The notes beneath the pieces are model-generated. The model made no database searches and was not told the DNA's origin. It saw only the letters and a list, made by a program, of their open reading frames with translations. Shown here piece after piece: positions 52,479 to 61,923 of a stretch of DNA of 64,000 nt. Origin of the DNA: Weissella viridescens (GTDB taxonomy: Bacteria; Bacillota; Bacilli; Lactobacillales; Lactobacillaceae); assembly GCF_003862435.1 (NCBI RefSeq), contig NZ_RHGY01000001.1, forward strand, positions 310,001-374,000, read 5' to 3'. Within the stretch, counting starts at the first letter, position 1; each line of letters starts with the position of its first letter. The translations under genes were made by a program, and so were the position numbers.

Positions 52479-52946
52479 TTATTTAATAATGGTGTGTTTA
52501 GGATCATTAACCGTAAAACTTCCGTCTGGATTTGGATTAGCGGTTAACAGACTGGTGTGGGCGTTGTCAGATCCAACTAACGTATACGAGTTACCAGCAT
52601 TACGACGTACTTCCAACGTTGGCGCGTTCGTACCAGCTAGACCATTTTCGCGTGCAAGGGCTCGTAAGCGTTCAGTCAGTTGTGGAACCGTCACGGTGTA
52701 TTTGGCTTTTGTTTCAGATGATTTAACCGAGCTACTTTTAGCAGCAGGGTTCGATGAACTCGATGAGACTGATTGTGACTTGGACTTCGCGGTAGTGCTA
52801 TTCTTTGATGTTTGCACCTTTGCTGGTTTGACTTGTTTTGATTCATTTGTTTTTGAATGGCCAATGTAACCACCAAGACAGAAACTCGCGATGACTAATA
52901 GTACCAATACGATAATAGCAGTGAAGCCTTTTGCATTTTTTGACAT
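52479..52946 (-). CDS. Membrane-anchored protein with Ser/Lys linker, unknown
   Basis: A 155-residue protein: one N-terminal transmembrane segment (about 8-30), a Ser/Lys/Thr-rich linker (about 33-82) and a small C-terminal domain of about 70 residues (TVTVPQLTERLRALARENGL to FTVNDPKHTI). Not recognised. GGAATTAGAAC before ATG. Likely outside the membrane. Confidence 0.72.
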   Translation of the reverse strand: MSKNAKGFTAIIVLVLLVIASFCLGGYIGHSKTNESKQVKPAKVQTSKNSTTAKSKSQSVSSSSSNPAAKSSSVKSSETKAKYTVTVPQLTERLRALARENGLAGTNAPTLEVRRNAGNSYTLVGSDNAHTSLLTANPNPDGSFTVNDPKHTIIK

Positions 52947-53575
52947 GTTCTAATTCCTTATCATGAAATAATTTTCTCTCTCCAGTATATCATTGATTTT
53001 TAAAATATCATGCATGTACGAAGAGGCGAATGGCGTAAAATATTGATGGGATATAAATTAATATATTTTGGTATAAATATATTTAATTTGAATACTATTA
53101 ACTAGACGTCAATGAGATTGGAGGTTAGCTGATGAAGCAGAACCTAAAAGCGTTGAACCAAAACTGATGAAGTGTTTAATGGGCGTTTTATTTCGCTGTT
53201 TTGTTGTCGTGTACATATGCAATGACAATGAAAGTCAGTTTATGCAGATGTTTCAGTTGCCACTGATGCAAGCAGGTTTGTCTAACTCGTCTAAAAATAA
53301 AAAAGTGGTTGAAATATTTAGGGTGGTTTAAGGCTCATTAGCTATAAATACAGGAAAGCCAAAATGGGAAAATTATCAAATGAATTTGAAAGGCTCACTG
53401 ATTGTTTTGTAAAACAACTTTCGATGTGGTGGGGCTTTCTTTTTTAATGGTTAGTCATAATTGTTACCAAATCGTTGGTGATTTCTCAAATGGATGATAC
53501 ATAAGTGTGGCGCAATATGATAAAGTAGTTTTTTATGGTATTTGTAATAATAAAACAGAGTGAGGAATATTTTAA
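52947..53575. other. 629-base stretch without a clear gene
   Basis: Near 53120 there is a good ribosome site (GGAGG) and ATG (53132), but the frame stops after 11 codons; another frame from 53167 is open for 54 codons without ribosome site. This looks like a decayed gene. A small hairpin (TTGTTTT/AAAACAA, 53401-53416) lies further on. The rest is leader of the DedA gene. Confidence 0.45.
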
Positions 53576-54235
53576 ATGAATGCAATTTCTACCGTTATCA
53601 ACGTGTTTTTACACCTTGATAAGTACTTAGATCAATGGGTTAATGTGTTAGGGCCGTGGACATACGTCTTGATTTTCGCGGTTATCTTTATTGAAACGGG
53701 ATCAGTTATCTTCCCATTCTTACCTGGAGATTCATTGTTGTTCGCCGCTGGGGCGGTTGCAGCTTTGCCTAAGAACGTCTTGAACCCAGTTCTACTGATT
53801 GTGATTGTCTGGATTGCTGTTATCTTGGGTGATTCTTTGAACTTCTACATCGGGCGCAAAGTTGGGTTGCCATTAATTCAAAGTAAATTTGTGGGACGAT
53901 TTGTGTCACAAAAGAATTTGGATGATACCAACAAGTTCTTTGAGAAGTATGGGATGTTTGCGGTTATCTTGGCGCGTTTCATGCCAATCATTCGTACCCT
54001 TTCACCATTCGCGGCCGCACTTGCCAACTATCCATATAAGAAGTTTATGATGTTGGATATGATTGCTGCCACATTGTGGACGTTGATCTGTATTCCAGCT
54101 GGATACTTCTTCGGACGTATCCCATTTATCCAAGATCATTTCTCACTTGTGATTTTCGGAATTTTGTTTATCTCAGTGATTCCAGCAATCGTAACTGGAC
54201 TAAAGTCTTACCTTACGAAAAAGAAGAATGCTTAA
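53576..54235 (+). CDS. DedA family membrane protein
   Basis: A 219-residue protein of the DedA/SNARE-associated family: FIETGSVIFPFLPGDSLLFAAGA, GDSLNFYIGRKVG, FFEKYGMFAVILARFMPIIRTLSPFAA and the late AATLWTLICIPAGYFFG. The family flips or recycles polyprenyl-phosphate and phospholipids; exact substrate here unknown. Followed by hairpin T7. Confidence 0.93.
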   Translation: MNAISTVINVFLHLDKYLDQWVNVLGPWTYVLIFAVIFIETGSVIFPFLPGDSLLFAAGAVAALPKNVLNPVLLIVIVWIAVILGDSLNFYIGRKVGLPLIQSKFVGRFVSQKNLDDTNKFFEKYGMFAVILARFMPIIRTLSPFAAALANYPYKKFMMLDMIAATLWTLICIPAGYFFGRIPFIQDHFSLVIFGILFISVIPAIVTGLKSYLTKKKNA

Positions 54236-54237
54236 TT

Positions 54238-54271
54238 TAAAAAGGCCTACCAAATGTGGTAGGTCTTTTTT
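54238..54271 (+). terminator. Terminator of the DedA gene (hairpin family T7)
   Basis: AAAGGCCTACCA with TGGTAGGTCTTT, 4-nt loop, T-run. Confidence 0.87.
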
Positions 54272-54362
54272 GCAAAGTTATCTGACCAGATATCACCGTA
54301 TGCAGCGGTGTGTTAGTCTAGTTAATAAAATTTAATTTTCAAAACTTTTAAAAAGGTGGACT

Positions 54363-54500
54363 AAATTGAACACATTTAACTATGTGTTCAATTTTTAATC
54401 TAAATGAAACTTGGTAGTAACACCTACCAATAGTAACTGTGTATATAATGTTGTTAATGAATTCACAAAGAAATGGATTTGTAAGAACTATTTTGTGAAT
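54363..54500 (+). promoter_or_regulatory. Hairpin, -10 and inverted repeat before flavoprotein gene 2
   Basis: A terminator-like hairpin (AAATTGAACACA with TGTGTTCAATTT, 54363-54394), TATAAT at 54444-54449 without a clear -35, and the inverted repeat ATTCACAAA (54461-54469) with TTTGTGAAT (54492-54500). The half-sites TTGTGAA resemble Rex half-sites, but the spacing does not fit a Rex box. Confidence 0.45.
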
Positions 54501-54538
54501 GTTGATGTTATTGCACGGTTAAAAATTGGAGGCCAATT

Positions 54539-55876
54539 ATGAAAGTTGCAGTTATTGGAAGTACCCATGCTGGTGTTTTTTCAGCAAAACAAATTAAAGC
54601 TGAAGTCCCAGATGCCGAAGTTCACGTGTTTGAAAAAAACCAAACAGTTTCGTTCCTTTCTTGCGGAATTGCACTATGGATTGGGGATAATGTTTCTTCA
54701 CCAGATCGTATGTTTTATGAGTCACCCGAATCACTAGAATCACAGGGGATTCACATGCATATGCAAACGGAGGTGACCCAAGCTCAATTAGCTGAAAAAA
54801 AGCTTTCAATTAAAGATTTGGCTAACAATGAGATGCACGAAGAAAAGTTTGACAAGATTATTATTACGTCTGGATCTAAGGCAATTATCCCACCGATTCC
54901 GGGGATTAATAGTGATAAAATTTACATGAGTAAGAGCTGGGATGATGCGAACCGCTTAAAGGCGCAAACTGAAGGCTTGAAGCGCGTAATTGTTATCGGT
55001 GCAGGATATATTGGGGCAGAACTGGCAGAACAACTATCGTTAGCAGGTAAGGAAATTACTTTAATTGATGCACTTGACCGTGTGTTAGCTAAAAACGTTT
55101 CACCAAAACTTTCTGAAATTATCGCAAATAAGTACGAAGATCATGGTGTGACGTTAGCTATGAATGAAAAAGTTGTCGCGTTTGAAGATACAGCAGCTGG
55201 TATTTTGGTAAAAACAGACCAAGCGGAGTATGAAGCCGATATTGCGATCCTTGGGATTGGCTTTGCGCCAAATACTGACTTAGTTGCAGATCAATTAGAT
55301 ACTTTACCAAATGGAGCAATTAAGACGGATAAGTATATGCAAACATCAATGCCAGATGTCTATGCAGCAGGTGATGCTAGTGCAGTATTTTATAATCCCA
55401 CGCAAACGTATGATTATATTCCATTAGCAACTAATGCGGTTCGACAAGGAACGTTGGTGGGGCTGAATATTGTTAAACCAACTGTGGCTTACCCAGGAAC
55501 CCAAGCTACTTCTGCTGTAGAGTTATATGAAACAGCTATTGGTACAACTGGCTTAACAAGTGTGGCAAATGCTGAGGCAAAGGGGATTATAGCTGACGCC
55601 GTTACAATTGAAGAGGATTATCGTCCTGACTTTATGTTATCAACCGAACGCGTGGTTGCTTCGCTCGTTTGGGAGAAAGCAACACGTCGGATAATTGGGG
55701 CGGAATTCTTGTCAGCCCATGATGTTACACAAGCTGCTAATGTTGTTTCTTTGGCAATTGAAAATAAAATGACCATTGATCAGTTAGCACTGTCAGACTT
55801 TTTCTTCCAACCTAATTTTAGTCAACCAATTAATTATATTTCATCAGTTGCGATGGCTGCGGCTGCAAAAGCATAG
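54539..55876 (+). CDS. nox: NADH oxidase-type flavoprotein, copy 2
   Basis: A 445-residue FAD enzyme: VAVIGSTHAGVFSA with H10, redox C42 in FLSCGIALWIGDN, NADH loop VIVIGAGYIGAEL and DVYAAGDASAVF. The sequence FLSCGIALWI is close to water-forming NADH oxidases that regenerate NAD+ and remove oxygen in lactic acid bacteria; NADH peroxidase is the alternative. TTGGAGG precedes ATG. Monocistronic with its own terminator. Confidence 0.88.
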   Translation: MKVAVIGSTHAGVFSAKQIKAEVPDAEVHVFEKNQTVSFLSCGIALWIGDNVSSPDRMFYESPESLESQGIHMHMQTEVTQAQLAEKKLSIKDLANNEMHEEKFDKIIITSGSKAIIPPIPGINSDKIYMSKSWDDANRLKAQTEGLKRVIVIGAGYIGAELAEQLSLAGKEITLIDALDRVLAKNVSPKLSEIIANKYEDHGVTLAMNEKVVAFEDTAAGILVKTDQAEYEADIAILGIGFAPNTDLVADQLDTLPNGAIKTDKYMQTSMPDVYAAGDASAVFYNPTQTYDYIPLATNAVRQGTLVGLNIVKPTVAYPGTQATSAVELYETAIGTTGLTSVANAEAKGIIADAVTIEEDYRPDFMLSTERVVASLVWEKATRRIIGAEFLSAHDVTQAANVVSLAIENKMTIDQLALSDFFFQPNFSQPINYISSVAMAAAAKA

Positions 55877-55883
55877 TCATTTT

Positions 55884-55915
55884 AGAAGAGGGCACAAGTG
55901 TGCCTTCTTTTTTTT
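55884..55915 (+). terminator. Terminator of flavoprotein gene 2
   Basis: Stem AAGAGGGCAC/GTGCCTTCTT (one G-T), AAGT loop, T-run. Confidence 0.88.
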
Positions 55916-56024
55916 GTGCAAAATTTTTAGAACGAAAAAAAGTTGTCTGCATCGCTAAAACCAGTCCGGTAGGCACTCTAGCAAACATGCCTAGTCAAGC
56001 AAGACGGTACCGATAACAGCGTCA

Positions 56025-56053
56025 TTGTAAACGCTTACAAAACTTGTTAAATT
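56025..56053 (+). promoter_or_regulatory. Trehalose operon promoter with overlapping cre site
   Basis: TTGTAA (56025-56030), 17-bp spacer, TAAATT (56048-56053). TGTAAACGCTTACA (56026-56039) fits cre at all 14 positions and covers the -35, the same layout as the maltose permease promoter. Confidence 0.8.
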
Positions 56054-56074
56054 AAGAGTGTAAGGAGAACAGAT

Positions 56075-56770
56075 ATGGAAAAATATCGGGAGATTTATCA
56101 AGATATCCAAGCGCGATTACTAGATCGGGAATTTGAACAAGGTAGGTTATTACCGAGTGACCATAAGTTAATGCAAACTTATGGTGTGGCACGCGAGACA
56201 GTGCGGAAGGCGATGAAACAACTGGCTGAGGACGGTTATGTCCAGAGACTACGTGGAAAAGGGACGATTGCGATTGATCAACGTCAATTTCATTTTCCAC
56301 TATCTGAGATTACGAGTTACACAGAGTTAGTGCAAAGTGAGAGCTTGCGTTCACAGAATCAATTAGTTGGTTTTGAACCAGGCTGGTTGCCAAAACTATT
56401 TGGCGCTGAAGAACCGACGAAAGTGACTCGAGTGGTACGACTGAGAAAAGTAGATGGGGAAATCGATATTATCGATTATGACTATGTTTTGCATTCGGTA
56501 GCACCAGACTTAACGGCGGAGGCAGCGCAACGGTCACTGTTTGATTATTTTGAGAACGGATTAGGGCTAGAAATTGATTATGCCATTAAGACACTGACGG
56601 TGGAACAGGCTGATGCAGATGATCGACGGTATATGCAAATTCCGGCGCATACACCTGTCGTGGTTGTTCGAAGTAAAACATATTTGAAGGACAGTTCAGT
56701 TGTCTCATATACGGAGTCGCGGCATCGTGCTGATCGATTTTCAAGTGTGGTATTTGCCAAACGGCATTAA
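56075..56770 (+). CDS. treR: GntR family repressor of the trehalose operon
   Basis: A 231-residue regulator. Residues 1-70 are the GntR winged helix (YREIYQDIQARLL, LLPSDHKLMQTYGVARETVRKAMKQLAEDGYVQRLRGKG); residues about 85-230 are a UTRA sensor domain, which in TreR binds trehalose-6-phosphate. It is the first gene of the operon, so it is autoregulated. GTAAGGAG before ATG. Confidence 0.9.
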   Translation: MEKYREIYQDIQARLLDREFEQGRLLPSDHKLMQTYGVARETVRKAMKQLAEDGYVQRLRGKGTIAIDQRQFHFPLSEITSYTELVQSESLRSQNQLVGFEPGWLPKLFGAEEPTKVTRVVRLRKVDGEIDIIDYDYVLHSVAPDLTAEAAQRSLFDYFENGLGLEIDYAIKTLTVEQADADDRRYMQIPAHTPVVVVRSKTYLKDSSVVSYTESRHRADRFSSVVFAKRH

Positions 56771-56789
56771 TGAAAGAGGGGAAAGCAAA

Positions 56790-57281
56790 ATGTTTGGATT
56801 TAAAAAGAAGCGTGAACTAATTGATGATCAACGGATTTTTGCGGTAGCGAGTGGGGAGTTAATTCCACTACGGGCAGTTGATGATCCTGTTTTTTCACAA
56901 GGGATGATGGGACGTGGTTATGGCTTAAATCCAGTTGAAAACGCGGTTGTCCAAGCACCTGTGTTTGCGAAAGTCACATTGGTTCAGGGACATGCCATTG
57001 GACTAGAACGAGCCGATAATCTGCAATACTTAATTCACATTGGGATTGATACCGTGAACCTTAGTGGTAAGCCTTTTAAACCACTTGTTGCGGAAGGAGA
57101 CATCGTTGAGGTTGGCGATGAGTTGGTGAAAGTTGATTGGAATGAAATTACCAATCATGATTTAGCGAAAACGGTCATGGTTGTCATGCCGAATGAACAG
57201 AAATTAGGCGCAACAGTTCAAATTGATGATCAAGTACGTAACGTTACCACTGGGGAAGAAGTCGGTTTCGCGACGCGATAG
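56790..57281 (+). CDS. PTS sugar EIIA component, glucose type
   Basis: A 163-residue EIIA-Glc domain protein: VFAKVTLVQGHAIGLE, the phosphorylated histidine in YLIHIGIDTVNLSGKPF, and VMPNEQKLGA. It passes phosphate from HPr to the trehalose EIIB; the EIIBC encoded next lacks its own EIIA, which explains the separate gene. ATG 56790 behind AGAGGGGAAAG, not the upstream frame. Confidence 0.9.
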   Translation: MFGFKKKRELIDDQRIFAVASGELIPLRAVDDPVFSQGMMGRGYGLNPVENAVVQAPVFAKVTLVQGHAIGLERADNLQYLIHIGIDTVNLSGKPFKPLVAEGDIVEVGDELVKVDWNEITNHDLAKTVMVVMPNEQKLGATVQIDDQVRNVTTGEEVGFATR

Positions 57282-57303
57282 AAAGAAAATGGGGAGTAAA
57301 ACA

Positions 57304-58809
57304 ATGGGACAAGCCTATAAGGATTTAGCCAGTGCCATCATTACAGGCGTTGGGGGACCGGATAATATTAATTCGGTGATTCACTGTATTACACGACTTC
57401 GGTTTTATTTGAAAGACGAAAGCAAGGCTGATAAAGCGAGCTTGGAAGCCCTTGATGGGGTTGCCGGAGCAGTTTATAACAAGCAATTAGGACAATACCA
57501 AGTTGTCATCGGACCGGCCGTAGAAGATGTCTACGATGAAGTCATTAAGCAATTGGGACCCAAGTATGCTGGTGGGGAAGATGAAGCTGATCCGGAAATC
57601 GATGAAGTCGCCACTGGGCAACAACGACCAACCACTTTACTGGGGTGGGTGAAGTATGCGTTTCAGCTTTTAATTGGAACGATTACTGGCTCAATGATTC
57701 CGGTCATTGGCCTATTGGCAGCATCTGGAATTTTAAAAGGGTTTTTGACACTCTTTACGCAAAATTTGCACTGGATTAATCCAGCATCATCAACTTATAT
57801 TATTTTAAATGCCATGGGTGACTCAGCCTTCTACTTCTTACCAATATTGGTTGGATTCTGCGCTGCGCGCCAGTTGAAGTCTGATCCAATTGTCGTTGCG
57901 ACCATTGCGGGTGTACTAGTTCATCCATCGATTGCAGCCATTTGGGCTGAACCAACGAAGGGAATGCCGACATTACTAGGTGTGCCACTTAATGCGAACT
58001 TCTTTGGCATTCCAATCCACATTCCACAGTATGCCTACTCAATCTTTCCAATTATCTTTGCAGCGTGGATGGCGCGACCGGTTGGCAATTGGCTTAAGAA
58101 ACATACACCTATGGCTTTACGTTCAATTTTCGTGCCATTGTTCACGGTCTTTATCGTGACGACGACTGTACTTGTTGTTATGGGGCCAGCTATCTCACTA
58201 CTCTCAGCTGGATTAGCAGCCGCTATTAATTGGTTGGTAACGTTAAATGAAGCGGTAGCTGGTTTTATTATTGGTGGCTTTTATCAATGCTTGGTTATTT
58301 TTGGATTGCATTGGATGGTTATCCCCATTATTTCCAATGATATAGCCTCAACTGGACATTCAGTTTTAAATGGATTGATTAATTTCACAATGATTGCACA
58401 AGGTGCCGGTGCTTTGGCCGTTTGGGCCAAGACTAAGAACGAAAATCTAAAGGGGATTTCGTTGGCAGGGGCATTATCAGCGTTTGCCGGCGTGACGGAA
58501 CCAGCGATGTATGGGGTGAATTTGAAGTATGGTCGTGTCTTTTGGATGGCCAACATTGGTGGTGCCATCGGAGGTTTCTTAGCCGGATTAATGAAAATTG
58601 ATATGTTTGGCTTTACAGGTTCGCTGATTGGATTCCCATCATTCTTTTCACCGCACAATCCATTTAACATCTGGGCCTTTGTAATTGCTGCCACTGTCAC
58701 ATTAGTCATTTCATTTATCTGTGTCTACTTCTGGGGATTTTCAGATGCAGATATACAAAAAGCAAAGTCAGCCGAAAAGAAAAACGTCTTTAAAGACGTC
58801 GTCGAATAA
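57304..58809 (+). CDS. treP: PTS trehalose EIIBC permease
   Basis: A 501-residue membrane protein. Residues 1-80 are the EIIB domain with phosphocysteine C28 in VIHCITRLRFYLKDE; after a linker, the EIIC domain has about 10 hydrophobic segments (PVIGLLAASGILKGFL, PILVGFCAARQLKSDP, AFAGVTEPAMYGVN). It imports trehalose as trehalose-6-phosphate. ATG 57304 is chosen, as GGGGAG lies just before it; the ATG at 57289 is part of that site. Confidence 0.92.
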   Translation: MGQAYKDLASAIITGVGGPDNINSVIHCITRLRFYLKDESKADKASLEALDGVAGAVYNKQLGQYQVVIGPAVEDVYDEVIKQLGPKYAGGEDEADPEIDEVATGQQRPTTLLGWVKYAFQLLIGTITGSMIPVIGLLAASGILKGFLTLFTQNLHWINPASSTYIILNAMGDSAFYFLPILVGFCAARQLKSDPIVVATIAGVLVHPSIAAIWAEPTKGMPTLLGVPLNANFFGIPIHIPQYAYSIFPIIFAAWMARPVGNWLKKHTPMALRSIFVPLFTVFIVTTTVLVVMGPAISLLSAGLAAAINWLVTLNEAVAGFIIGGFYQCLVIFGLHWMVIPIISNDIASTGHSVLNGLINFTMIAQGAGALAVWAKTKNENLKGISLAGALSAFAGVTEPAMYGVNLKYGRVFWMANIGGAIGGFLAGLMKIDMFGFTGSLIGFPSFFSPHNPFNIWAFVIAATVTLVISFICVYFWGFSDADIQKAKSAEKKNVFKDVVE

Positions 58810-58820
58810 GGGGAAACATT

Positions 58821-61181
58821 ATGAATCACGCGAATTGGGAATTAGCCTATCATGATATTTCAAAAGCAGCTAAATCATATGGTGAAGAAGCTTTATTGGC
58901 TTTAGGCAATGGTTATCTTGGATGGCGCGGTGCGCCGGTATGGTCAACTTTTAGTGATAATCATTATCCAGCACTCTATGTAGCAGGGGTATTCAATCAA
59001 ACCCAGACACCGGTGGCTGACCGAATGGTTGTTAATGAAGATTTAGTCAATTTGCCAAATCCACAGCTTACGCAGATTTGGATCAATGGACAATTGCTAT
59101 CTGAAAATAACTTGGAAACACGAGCGAGTCATCTCCGTTTTGATAGAGGTGAGTTGACTGAAACCTTTACATTTGGATTGGCCGAAGGTACGGTCACACT
59201 CACGACGACCAAAATGGTTGATCCAATTGCGTGGCATCACATGGGGATGCAGCTTGAGTTAAGCACAGACTTTGAAGCGCAATTAAAACTAGCTAGTATT
59301 ATTGACGCGAGTGTCACAAACCAAAATGTGGTCCGTTATCGGGATTTTGATGCAACAGAATTTAACGTCAAAAAGATTGATTCAGCTAAACATCAAGTCT
59401 ATGTGCAAACAAGGCAATCAGGAATTGATATTGCAATTGGGGCAACGACCAAGGTATGGCAACAGGATCAAGTTGTTATAGGAACAACAAAAGCAACCGC
59501 TGATCAACTTATTGAGAGTTACACAACAACCCTTTTACCGAATGTGCCAGTTATCTTGAATAAGACAATTTCAGTGGCGACGTCGCAAGAAACGTCTACA
59601 CCATTGGATGAGGCGTTGGCAGCGTTGATGACTGAAGTTAATTTAAATTTTGTTCGAAATCATAGTTTAGAATATTGGCGTGATGTATGGCATGATGCAG
59701 ATATTGAAGTCGAGTCAGATGACAAACGTCTACAACAATTAATCCGGTTGAACATCTTTCATTTACATCAAGCAGCACAAAGTAATGCCAATCCACATTT
59801 AGATGCTTCGGTTGGTTCGCGTGGTTTGACGGGTGAAGGATACCGAGGCCATATTTTCTGGGACGAACTTTTCTTGGTACCTTACTATGCGGCTAATGAT
59901 CCAAAAGCAGCGCGAGCATTAATTCAATATCGTATCCAACGATTAGCAGGGGCGCAAGCAAATGCCCAAAGAGAATCAGAAGCTGGTGCTATGTACCCAT
60001 GGCAATCAGGATTATACGGTGACGAGCAGGCACAGGTCATTCACTTGAACACCGTTGACCAATCATGGATTCCAGATAATTCGAGATTACAACGGCACGT
60101 GAGTTTGGCGATTGCTTATGACTTATGGGTCTACACCCGAATAACCAAGGATGTCAGTTTATTACAAAATGGCGGATTAACAATGTTACTTGAAATTGCC
60201 AAATTTTGGTTGCATAAAGTGCAGTTAGCTGATGATGGTCGATTTGATCTAGCAGATGTGATGGGACCGGATGAATTCCATGAGGCCTATCCTGACGCCA
60301 AAACGGCAGGTATTAAAAATAATGCTTATACCAATGTTATGTTGACGTGGTTGCTGAATTGGATTTTGGAACTTCAAACAGACTTCAGTGCATTCGATGC
60401 CATTGCGGCTAGTGATAATTTTGATGCAACATTGCTGGAACGTGCAAAAGCAGTTGCGCATGGTTTGAGACTAGAACGAAATGAAGCTGGTGTCTTCGCA
60501 CAGTATGAAGGTTATTTTGCATTAAAAGAACTAGATTTTGCTGCCTATGCTGAAAAATATGGAGATATTCATCGGATTGATCGCTTATTGAAAGCAGAAG
60601 GGAAGTCACCTGATGATTATCAAGTTGCTAAGCAAGCTGATTTACTCATGCTCTTATATAATTTTGATGATGGTTTAGTTGCCAAATTACTTGAGCAACT
60701 CGGGTACCCACTAAAATCCGATTGGTTGGCGGTTAATAAGAATTACTACTTAGAGCGAACTGTTCATGGATCAACCACCTCTCGACCAGTATTTGCGGGA
60801 ATTGATGTGACGTTAGGTCAACTTGACGAGGCGGAGCAATTACTAGCACATGCCATTCGTTCTGACGTTGATGATATTCAAGGCGGGACCACGGCCGAAG
60901 GTATCCACACTGGTGTGATGGGGGAAACATTAGCAGTCGTTCAAAATAAATTTGCGGGAGTCCATTTGCTTGCAGGTATGCCTGAAATTAAGCCAAACTT
61001 ACCAGAGACATGGGCGTCAATTCACTTTAAGCAACAGTATCAAGGGATATGGCTAGATATTGTGGAAACCCACACATATATTTCTTTGACAGCTGATGCA
61101 ACCATTCAAGTGAAAATCAATGATGAAGAGTATTTGGTAACTAATGGGGAGCCATTGGTCGTGACTTTGGGGGTTGAATAA
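58821..61181 (+). CDS. trePP: Trehalose-6-phosphate phosphorylase (GH65)
   Basis: A 786-residue GH65 enzyme. GNGYLGWRGAP opens it; GEGYRGHIFWDELFLVPYY and general acid E485 in VMGPDEFHEAYPD mark the (alpha/alpha)6 barrel; GGTTAEGIHTGVMGETL binds phosphate. Placed between trehalose PTS and beta-phosphoglucomutase, it should split trehalose-6-phosphate with phosphate to glucose-6-phosphate and beta-glucose-1-phosphate, as in Lactococcus. Maltose or trehalose phosphorylase would be the alternatives. It follows treP by 11 bases. Confidence 0.9.
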   Translation: MNHANWELAYHDISKAAKSYGEEALLALGNGYLGWRGAPVWSTFSDNHYPALYVAGVFNQTQTPVADRMVVNEDLVNLPNPQLTQIWINGQLLSENNLETRASHLRFDRGELTETFTFGLAEGTVTLTTTKMVDPIAWHHMGMQLELSTDFEAQLKLASIIDASVTNQNVVRYRDFDATEFNVKKIDSAKHQVYVQTRQSGIDIAIGATTKVWQQDQVVIGTTKATADQLIESYTTTLLPNVPVILNKTISVATSQETSTPLDEALAALMTEVNLNFVRNHSLEYWRDVWHDADIEVESDDKRLQQLIRLNIFHLHQAAQSNANPHLDASVGSRGLTGEGYRGHIFWDELFLVPYYAANDPKAARALIQYRIQRLAGAQANAQRESEAGAMYPWQSGLYGDEQAQVIHLNTVDQSWIPDNSRLQRHVSLAIAYDLWVYTRITKDVSLLQNGGLTMLLEIAKFWLHKVQLADDGRFDLADVMGPDEFHEAYPDAKTAGIKNNAYTNVMLTWLLNWILELQTDFSAFDAIAASDNFDATLLERAKAVAHGLRLERNEAGVFAQYEGYFALKELDFAAYAEKYGDIHRIDRLLKAEGKSPDDYQVAKQADLLMLLYNFDDGLVAKLLEQLGYPLKSDWLAVNKNYYLERTVHGSTTSRPVFAGIDVTLGQLDEAEQLLAHAIRSDVDDIQGGTTAEGIHTGVMGETLAVVQNKFAGVHLLAGMPEIKPNLPETWASIHFKQQYQGIWLDIVETHTYISLTADATIQVKINDEEYLVTNGEPLVVTLGVE

Positions 61182-61182
61182 T

Positions 61183-61848
61183 ATGACATTTACGCAGATT
61201 AAGGGCGTGGCGTTCGATTTAGATGGTGTTTTAGCAGATACAGCAAAATTCCACACCATAGCATGGCGACAATTAGCTGAAAGTTTGGGGGTAACGTGGA
61301 CACCAGAATTACAAGAAGCCTTAAAAGGCATTGACCGAATGGGGTCACTTGATTTGATTTTACAGGCAGGAAACCTGGCGCACCAATATTCGCAGCAAGA
61401 ATTGCAAAAGTTGGCGAATCAAAAGAATGAAGCGTATAAAAAGTTGATTGCAACTTTAACGCCGAATGATATTTTGCCGGGTATGCAAAGCTTTTTGGAG
61501 GAATTGAGGGCGCAGGGTTATAAATTAAGTGTCGCTTCAGCCTCAAAAAATGCACCAGCTATTTTGGGACGTTTAGAGATTGCACACTATTTTGATGGTG
61601 TAGTAGATCCTGCAACGTTACACGCAGGTAAACCTGATCCAGAAATTTTTAGACGTGCAGCAGAAATCCTGGATTTGAAACCAGATCAAGTGATGGGTTT
61701 GGAAGATGCCGAAGCGGGGATTCAATCCATTCGCGGTGCTCATGAAGTCGCCATTGGAATTGGTGTGCCAGGGGATGTGACATTTACGAATACGAACGAG
61801 GTTTCTTTACAGAATATACGGGAACAGTTTGAAAAGAAGTTCAATTAA
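61183..61848 (+). CDS. pgmB: Beta-phosphoglucomutase
   Basis: A 221-residue HAD enzyme with nucleophile and acid aspartates in GVAFDLDGVLADTAKFH, cap residues WRQLAESLG and KGIDRMGSL, SVASASKNAP, and GLEDAEAGIQSI. It turns the beta-glucose-1-phosphate from the phosphorylase into glucose-6-phosphate, closing the pathway. ATG 61183 lies one base after the phosphorylase stop. Confidence 0.94.
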   Translation: MTFTQIKGVAFDLDGVLADTAKFHTIAWRQLAESLGVTWTPELQEALKGIDRMGSLDLILQAGNLAHQYSQQELQKLANQKNEAYKKLIATLTPNDILPGMQSFLEELRAQGYKLSVASASKNAPAILGRLEIAHYFDGVVDPATLHAGKPDPEIFRRAAEILDLKPDQVMGLEDAEAGIQSIRGAHEVAIGIGVPGDVTFTNTNEVSLQNIREQFEKKFN

Positions 61849-61876
61849 ATAGACACGAATCGCACAATAATTTTCA

Positions 61877-61923
61877 CAAAAAAAGCACTTTCAGTTTTGA
61901 AGTTAACTGAAGGTGCTTTTTTA
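61877..61923. terminator. Terminator of the trehalose operon, bidirectional
   Basis: AAAAAAGCAC-TTT-CAGTT with AACTG-AAG-GTGCTTTTTT; it also ends the converging cyclase gene. Confidence 0.85.

Noticed and set aside
53132-53331. 11-codon ORF with a good ribosome site and overlapping 54-codon ORF as small genes
   Set aside because: The first stops at once, the second has no ribosome site and an odd composition. A decayed gene explains both better.
54461-54500. Rex box before the NADH oxidase gene
   Set aside because: TTGTGAA-type half-sites exist but are 22 bases apart instead of about 4, so the consensus is not met; listed only as an inverted repeat.
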